Shown here: positions 57,095-64,000 of the stretch, piece after piece
Layout: every line of letters starts with the position of its first letter
Numbering within the stretch: position 1 is the first letter of the stretch
Origin: Talaromyces rugulosus
Taxonomy: Eukaryota > Ascomycota > Eurotiomycetes > Eurotiales > Trichocomaceae
Assembly: GCF_013368755.1 (NCBI RefSeq)
Contig: NC_049564.1
Span: 2,426,001 to 2,490,000, forward strand
Direction of reading: 5' to 3'
DNA: 64,000 bases
The notes under the pieces: model-generated
What the model was told of the DNA's origin: nothing
Seen by the model: the letters and a program-made list of their open reading frames with translations, nothing else
The model's database searches: none
Made by a program: the position numbers and the translations under genes

Positions 57095-57719
57095 GGGTAT
57101 TATTGGCGCTGACATGGATGTCCATCCTTAACCACACAGCGGGACCTGGAGAGAATTAGAAGCCTCTATTGGATATGAATAGTTTCTTTGTTATAAAAAA
57201 TTTTCCATGTCAGGTGGATCTGGCAGTCGTCTGTAAAGTTACGCCTCTGTCCAACTCTGCCTCTCGTCTTTCCTCCTGCACGACCACGGTACTACAGGGC
57301 ATAGCTATACGTCTCTCAATTGCTTGTTTTATCTCTCTCATAAAAAAAGCCCACTTTTATTTCATCTGTTCCATCTTGAAATGTTGATGTCCAAATCACC
57401 AAATATCGGTATCTCCGTCGGAGGCATACCGTTCACATGCAAGCTGCCACGGCTCTAATCGATTTTCTTGTATCAAGCCCAGGCTTGTCTTTATCTCCAC
57501 CACTCTCCATTTCACTGCTGATTTTGGACTGCAGCTATTTATTTTTGCCGGCTAGGCGAGTGTTCCGAAAAAGAATGGGACCGTAGTCTACTTTATTACC
57601 GACGCTCATAACGATTATGACTGATCACGCCTTCAACGTATGAGGAGGCCTTGCACGACGGTGACAAGTACGAAGCTATGGCGATCCAGGTCAAAATCTT
57701 ATGTACGACCTTCGGTTTG

Positions 57720-58700
57720 ACATATTCAATATTTACTCGAAGACTTGGTTGCTAGAATATTGGCGCATATTCGACCTACGAGGAGCTCGATAAAATATCC
57801 GAAGTGTTGAAGTACCGGCCCGATGCGCTTGCCCGAGCTGATGAGCTTGCTAAGGTCGTGGGTGTCACTAATGAAGCCTTTGATGCGTATTCGTTCAATC
57901 GTCAGCATTGGAAAAGATCGGAAAAGACGCAATGCTCAGTAAGGGACGCTATTGGGTGTTTATGCGGGCACCTGAGGATAAACCATAGGTTGAGTCTTTT
58001 GGTGCAGCTGCCAATAGTATGTATTGCCTACAAAAAACGTACTGCTTGGCCATTCAATGCGAAGGAGATGACACTGACACGAATTTTCAGTCTCTTATAC
58101 CAGCCTACGGCAGATATCAGTAACCAGAAGAATGCCTTACCGGTTTTTAAATTAGGACTTTTATTGTCAATGGCCCAAAAAGTCATCTCCATGTCAAAAT
58201 ACAGAATGTCAGTGATTGACTTATCTTTACTGTTACAAACTTTCATAAAGGAGCCCTGCGAATTTGCAATTACAATTGTTTGAACTCCTAGTCTACCAAG
58301 CGAGTCTGTTAGTAATTTCAATGAAAGCGACTTCGACGGCTACACCGATGACCTCAATGACGCTGAATGGAGAACGGTAGCAGCTCTCAGAGATACATTA
58401 CCTTGCCCCGACATCCATGACTCGAGTGAAATCGATACCTTTTCTGATCCGGATTTTGGCGCTCCGTCGCCGTCGCTGTCTCAATATAGTGATCTTGTGG
58501 CCAACTCTAGTGAGCTTCGTTCTGAACTTTGCCTGCTCGTCCGTGACCAATACGCTATAGGTAGTGCGGCATCCCAAAGACTAATCGCTAAATATCTGGT
58601 TTCGGCAATGAAAGAAGGGTGGTGTCTGCTGTCTGCGCAACGGACTTCCTACAGTTCAGCTCACGCAAGTATCCGACACTCAGCAACGACAGGGTAGAAG
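57720..58700 (+). pseudogene. Coding-like remnants between the 38-bp direct repeats
   Basis: A plus-strand frame reads YEELDKISEVLKYRPDALAR and DELAKVVGVTNEAFDAYSF near 57775-57900, then KGRYWVFMRAPEDKP in another frame near 57940-57985. A second block from about 58288 reads ESDFDGYTDDLNDAEWRTV, CPDIHDSSEIDTFSDPDF and SELRSELCLLVRDQY up to about 58620; a third, acidic block follows (SPSDDDAGDDDVDDASND). Frames change between blocks and stops intervene. Not recognised. Bounded by the direct repeats at 57057 and 59062. Confidence 0.3.
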
Positions 58701-59061
58701 TGAAAGTAACAGTATTTTCATCCTTTCACCTAGTGACGACGATGCCGGCGACGATGATGTCGATGACGCTAGCAACGATGCCGCAGGGCAAAGCGGTGGT
58801 TTGCCACATTGCTTGTGTTGCCTATCTTTCGATTTGGTTCTCTATCTCTACTGCTTTTGATTCCGTGCCTCTTACAATCTCTGGACCTAGAAGCGGAGGA
58901 TACCGACGACGAGACGAGCGTCCAACTTATACCAGAGCTGCAGGAAAACCTACCTGAAAAACAAAAATGGGAACACCTTGATCGACCTGGGAGCCTTCGT
59001 TTGGCTCACCGGTATTCTGTTGCTGCCTAAATACCATAGATTGACTGCCAAATACACTTGT

Positions 59062-59099
59062 GTTGACCGAACCTGGCGGCGTAATTGAATACCGAATAT
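59062..59099 (+). repeat. 38-bp direct repeat, copy 2
   Basis: Matches 57057-57094 except G to A, A to G, C to T and G to A changes, all transitions. Followed at once by an A/T block. Confidence 0.85.
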
Positions 59100-59260
59100 A
59101 ATAATATAAATAAGATAGATAATATTAATATTAAATTAAAACTTTTAATAATATCCTTAAATTAATATTAATTAAGATTTAATTTAATAATTTTATATAT
59201 CAAAAGTATTAAAATTATAAAATTTTTAAATATCTTATTAAACTCTATACATTAAACGGG
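59096..59260. repeat. Extremely AT-rich block
   Basis: About 160 bp with almost no G or C, TA- and AT-rich in short repeats, abutting the second 38-bp repeat. Typical of repeat-induced mutation of an old mobile element, or of a low-complexity insertion. Confidence 0.6.
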
Positions 59261-59416
59261 CTCCATGAGCATGCCTCCGAGCACTTGGCCTCTGGATTGG
59301 ACAATAATAGTGTCAGTGTTAACCTGGAATACATATGTGTCGTGAATGGACTGGTAGTATGTAAAGGTTCACCGCGAGAATTAATGTTGCTTATGTTTCG
59401 TCGGCGAAGATACACT

Positions 59417-62400
59417 TTAATGATGCCATCTCATACTCCTGACTCTCCTCGTCCTGAACGACACATGTCGTGGCTCGAATTTGGCCTCAATATCTTCTCT
59501 GTCCCTGACCCTCGTGTCTTGCTCACCGGGACAGTTAATTCGGCGGTTGACGTCGTAAAGCAGCTCCTTAGTGTGGCGAGTGTTGCTGTGATCCGTCCCT
59601 TGCAACTTGACTCTTAAATCGTAGACTTTCTGGTAGAGATCTCGGGCTTCTTCCAAACGCTGCTGCCCCACGTACAGGTCAGCCAAGTACATCATACAAA
59701 CCGCAACATCAGCGTGCTCGCTACCCAGGAGGTCGATTGTGGTATCGAGAACCTTTGTGAAGAGCTTTTCTGACTCTTTCTCGTTGCCCAGCTCCCGCAT
59801 CGTGGAGGCCAGAAGAGTGGCAGTGTATAGAGTGTGGGGGCTTCTGAAACCAAAGGTCTTGAGCTTTCCCTCGTATGCTTTGCGGAAGTTTGCTTCAGCC
59901 TTGTCCAGTTTCTTGCCCCGTGAATAACAATCCCCAAGATCGTTGATCATATAGAGCGTGTTGACGTGATCAGGCCCCAGCTCGGCCAGATACCCCTTCA
60001 CAACGCGCTCTTGCAAACTTTCAGCCTCATCGAGTTTGTCCCAGCACTCGTAGACAATAGCAAGCGCATGAGCAACCCAAAGTGTGTCAAGATGGTTGGG
60101 GCCCAACTTGGATTCAATATCTGCCAAAGATTTTTCCACTTGTTGGACAGAATCAGCAGACCTGTTCTTCATAAAGAGGACGACGCCTAGACAGCATTGA
60201 GTCCAGATGGTATCAAGGTGCATATCGCCTAGGAGGAGCTGCTGTCTCGTCAGGACCTCTTGATACATCGATTCTGCTCTTTCCATGTGCCCAAGATTAG
60301 CATAGAATGCAGCAATCATAACCAATGCGTTAAGAGTCTTTGTGGTTTGCGGGGAATCGAGCAAAGTCTTTCGACCTTGGTATGCTTTCTCGAACCTGTC
60401 CCAGGTGGGTTAGCCAACAGACAAATACAACGGTTAAATTCGCAAAACCCATACAATTCCAGTGTGCGTTCGTTATCTCCCAATCCGGAATATAACATTC
60501 CCATGTCTAGGACGGTTCCAAGCGTCTCCAAATTATCGGCTCCAAGAAGTTTCTCGCGCGAGCTCAAAACAAAAAGCCGCAGGGTTTCGGCTTCGCCTGA
60601 GCGATTGGAGGCATAGTAGAGACTTGCCAATGCATCCATAGTTTCTAGAGTGTCAGGGTCATCTTCTCCGAGCTTCTTGCGACCATGGAGTGCCTGCTTG
60701 TAGGACCTCTCTGCTTCATCGGATTTCCCGCGATATTTGAGAACGTTAGCCAGGCTTTGGAGAACGGCCAGCGTCTGTCTGTTTTCGGTGCCTAGGATAT
60801 TGCTAAGACCATCAAAAACGAATCTGTATAGTTCTTCGGCCTTTTCAAGCTCGCCGCGGACATCATAGATTGAGGCCAGGCGTGTTGCACTGTCCAAGGT
60901 CTTCCGATCAGTCGGACCGTGGGCACCCTGGTTTCCTCGATACGCTCGAATCAGGACTTCCTCAGCCAAGTCATAATGCCCTTGATGCCTGAAAGATGCA
61001 GCCACAATTTCCAATGCATCTAGTATCGCAAACTCACTGTTGTCATTGCTGGGTGGGGCATGCTCTTTGATGTTGGCCCAAGCGGCTTGTGTATGTGGAT
61101 ACAGCCGGCGGTGGACTGACCAGGCTTCGGTTTCAGATTCTTGGATGGAAGGGAGAGCTTGAGCAACCAACATCAATGCATCGCGAGCATAGAGCGAACG
61201 ACTGTTTAGGTCCAGACGTTCTTTGATCCAGACATGGACGACTGGGTGGATGTTGTAGGCACGAGTTTGTCCATTGCGTTTGATCAGGCACAGCTTCGCA
61301 AGACATGTAAAAGCTTCCTGAAAGCTGAAGGCATCCCCTTGTAAGCCCCATTCGTGGCTGCCTGCCATGAAGGCAGGAATAGCAAGGGTTTCGTTCCCGA
61401 TATCACTTCCCGTCTTGTATAGGAGATCACATATATCCTGGTTATTGATAAAACCAAGGACTTGCAGGAGAGACGCCGATTTTGGTGATAAAGTGCGTAG
61501 TCGCCTAAAGCTCATTTCCCAGGTCGTGAACGCCGAGTGTTTGTAACCGAGGATCCCATCGTTTGGGGTCTGGGACAACAAACTCCGGGTGTGAAGCGCA
61601 TATGTAGGCAGAAAGTCGGCCAGGTCAGAATCCGAATTCGCCAGGTAGCCGCCTGCCTGATCGATGGCGAGGGGAAGATATCCAAGAACCTTGGCAATCT
61701 TAGCAGCGGCGTCCCGACGCTCCTTCGTATGGAAGTTGAGGTTTGATGCCCCTGCTAAGAGGTCGATCGCGTCGCCCTCGGGCATCTCCTCGATGTGAAA
61801 TGGCCGGCCGAGAGCCTTCGCGTCCGTGTCGCGAGTAGTGACGATGACGTCGCCATTCTGATGAGAAGGAATCAACTCTCGCAGGTTGACTGCTTTCGGA
61901 TCGTCAGCGTTGTCAAAGATGACCAGGAAAGTCGCCTGCTGCCTGCCAAGCCATCGTTTCACTGCCTCTACCACCCGCATCTGGCCATCAGTGGGAGACT
62001 GGTTAGCCTGGCCTTGCTCGTCGAGCAGACCCGAAAAGCCTAGTTTCTGGATGGCCTTGATGTATGTACTCCCGGGGAATTGGCGGAGCTCTTCGTCGAC
62101 TACCAGGTGAGCAAACCGCAGGAAGGCTGCAATAGATTCCTGCTTCGTGTTGCACTCGACGAAGAACGCAATGGAATAAGATGCCCGTTGGCGCTCAAAA
62201 TACTGCAGCGCCGTCTGGGTTTTACCCACGCCCCCGAGACCTATGAGCACGGCAACTTGAGCAGAGGTTCGATGACGTTGGATGAAGTGCTCTCGGAGTG
62301 ATTTGAGAACACCAGACCTGCCGGTGAAATAACGGCTGGGCGCGTGAGCGATGTCGATATATTCCGGAGTGGTAGGCTTGGAGGGTGGGAAAGAGGGAGG

Positions 62401-63712
62401 GGAAGCAAGGGAGGAAGAAGAAGAAGAAGAAGAAGAAGGAGCTGGCCTTGAGATCAGCGTGATATTGAGTAAAGGATTTTCTTTCTGCCTACATACACAA
62501 TTGTCCGCGTTTCCCGAGCCGGAGAGAACAAGTATCGATATCCGACTCGACATCATTCAGGTATGACTTCGTCGCAGCATCCATCAAATCAAAGGCCTGC
62601 CATTCCTCCAGCTTCACACCTTGCAGCCCCTGCGCAACGTTGAACCGGAAGTACTTTCCTTCTTTTTGCAACCGCCCTCCCTGATCGGCTTTGAAGTTCC
62701 GGGCGATGGTTTCCGCGTTGGTCGCTAGTTTTGCGCATGCGAGCAGAACTGGAACTCCCAGGGTCCCGAGTTTCTCGGTTGGAGGATTGCCAGTTCCGAT
62801 GCTAATGACACAGGACGGCTCTGCATTGGCACCCCAGACCTTGGTGATCTCGCGCATCAACAGCCGGATGGGGTTGTTATGCACCATGGCGCCGTCCGCA
62901 TAGTTGGCTGGTGGATGGCCAAACGTGATGGATGGAAAGAATGTTGGCGCGGCAGAGGTTGCCCTGGCCACTTGCCAAATTGTGCCCTGGCTATGTTCTT
63001 CTTCTTGACTGCGATAGGAGCGCATGATCGCTGGCTCGACATTCGCCGTCCGTGTGGCGCAAACGAAGCTATATGCCAACATCATAGGTCAGCCACAAGG
63101 ATCAACATCCATGTGAAGACACGGATTGCTTACACTCGACATTGGCCCTCTCGCGGTTCAAAGAATGGCGTCTCTCGGTTGCCGGTTTTCATCTCCACGA
63201 CACGTTTGACAGCCTCGGCGAGTTTCTCTCCGCTGAAACGAGCTTTTCCCACCACGGTTCCAAGCTTTCCTGGGAGGAAACGGGATGTGGTACTTTCTTG
63301 AAATACGTCCCTTGCCAACATCAGATACGCGTCGATGGTTTCTTGTATGCCCATGCAGAGCCTCCCCAGCATAATCGCAATCAAGCTATTTTTTTATCAG
63401 CCGACGACAGTCATTCATTCCCACGTCTTTTCAGACTTACCCGCCTGTACTTGTGCCGCATATCATGTCAAAGACATCACATGGCCTAACCATCTCATAG
63501 AGGTCGTCTGTCGGTTTGATGTTGTACAGGATACGCCTGAGGATTATGAGCGATGAAAGCCCCCGGACTCCTCCCCCATCTGTCGGATTCTTAATCTTCT
63601 GATACTACGAACTTGAAACATGGGATGGATGCATACCCAAAGAGAGAACCCTCAACCCTCGGTGAGAGGAGTATGCTGGAGCCGAAGGATACTTCTGGGA
63701 ATCTGGTGACAT
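59417..63712 (-). CDS. Patatin - NB-ARC - TPR NLR-like receptor, 1334 aa
   Basis: Six exons on the minus strand: 63712-63637, 63579-63441, 63385-63134, 63068-62497, 62441-60455, 60395-59417; introns 55-65 bp, phases consistent throughout. The N-terminal patatin-like phospholipase has DGGGVRGLSSL (phosphate-binding loop), GTSTGGL (Ser nucleophile) and the Asp in ADGAMVHNN (Ser-Asp dyad). The NB-ARC has IGLGGVGKTQTAL (P-loop), ATFLVIFDNADD (Walker B), VIVTTRDTDAKALG and LGYLPLAIDQAGGYL (GLPLA motif). From about residue 780 come 42-residue TPRs of kinesin-light-chain type (RTLDSATRLASIYDVRG and similar). This is the architecture of fungal allorecognition NLRs such as Neurospora PLP-1. A Ser-rich linker (GGA/AGA codon run, 62410-62440) joins patatin to NB-ARC. 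All expected catalytic motifs are present, so it may be functional. Patatin and NLR genes are also known Starship cargo, but no captain is seen on this side. Confidence 0.9.
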
Positions 63713-64000
63713 CTTCCCACTTAAGAGGCCGAATGCCGCTCGCGGAAAAGTCCTGTATGTGGTAATCCTTTCTCAACTATACACAAAGAATATATCTGCA
63801 GCTTAAGCGTTCGGAGAGGCTCAGTAGTCTTGGCCCATCACTGCTCCGGGTACGGTAAGAACATGCAGCAAGTCGGACTGCTCTACTGTCAGGCTGATCG
63901 TCATAATAAAAACTGTGGCACCCCCATGCTTTTGCCTCATGACTCGGCTTTGCCCGTAATAAGCCGCTGCATCCAATTGGAATGTCGACTGGAAGGGAAC

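Overview
This window comes from a filamentous ascomycete, very probably a Eurotiomycete (Aspergillus, Penicillium or Talaromyces relatives). Genes carry short introns of 41 to 94 bp with GT..AG ends. The host genes include a carbon catabolite repressor CreA with the typical N-terminus, a Pim1 Lon protease, a UapA/UapC type purine permease and a cytochrome b5-fused delta-9 desaturase. Genus cannot be decided from the sequence. Exon coordinates below were worked out by hand from splice sites and reading phase, not by an aligner.

Region 1 (1 to about 20.79 kb) looks like the captain end of a Starship giant mobile element. At 16.97-20.45 kb, minus strand, lies an apparently intact eight-exon DUF3435 tyrosine recombinase (1010 codons) with recognisable catalytic Arg, His-x-x-Arg, His and Tyr. 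Its transcription points left, so the rest of the element should lie left of it and run off the window. The cargo seen here is a JmjC gene with a SAP-like tail, an intact DUF3723 gene (a known Starship-associated family), an acidic orphan gene, a pseudokinase, a MADS-like gene, a Myb/SANT-like gene and a gene with a variant Zn-cluster. Between them are a 5'-truncated Ty3/gypsy chromovirus with its 3' LTR, an abutting inverted partial LTR, a solo LTR, a kinase fragment broken by the gypsy sequence, an 11-bp tandem repeat, AT-rich stretches and frameshifted remnants. Close to 20.79 kb the GC-rich captain flank gives way to AT-rich host intergenic DNA.

Region 2 (21.4 to 52.7 kb) is ordinary, gene-dense host chromosome: pim1 (mitochondrial Lon) and mdj1 (mitochondrial DnaJ) divergent from one promoter with heat-shock-element-like sites, bro1 (ESCRT/endosomal sorting), a SAP30-like Sin3-complex subunit, a 4.8 kb gene-free stretch leading to creA, a RAD51-family paralogue, sdh3, a NAT/NCS2 purine permease, a U6 snRNA gene with a downstream B box, ole1-type desaturase, prd1-type M3 metallopeptidase, a STEEP1-domain gene, the EF-hand myosin light chain cdc4, and a secreted S33 tripeptidyl-aminopeptidase-like hydrolase.

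Region 3 (52.8 to 64 kb) is again accessory in character: gene-poor, with coding remnants, a pair of 38-bp direct repeats 2 kb apart that differ only by transitions, an extremely AT-rich block, and then an intact patatin - NB-ARC - TPR NLR-like receptor (1334 codons), the architecture used in fungal allorecognition.

The main interest is the captain-proximal Starship segment, whose cargo is dominated by small DNA-binding, chromatin and kinase-like genes rather than by metabolic or resistance genes.
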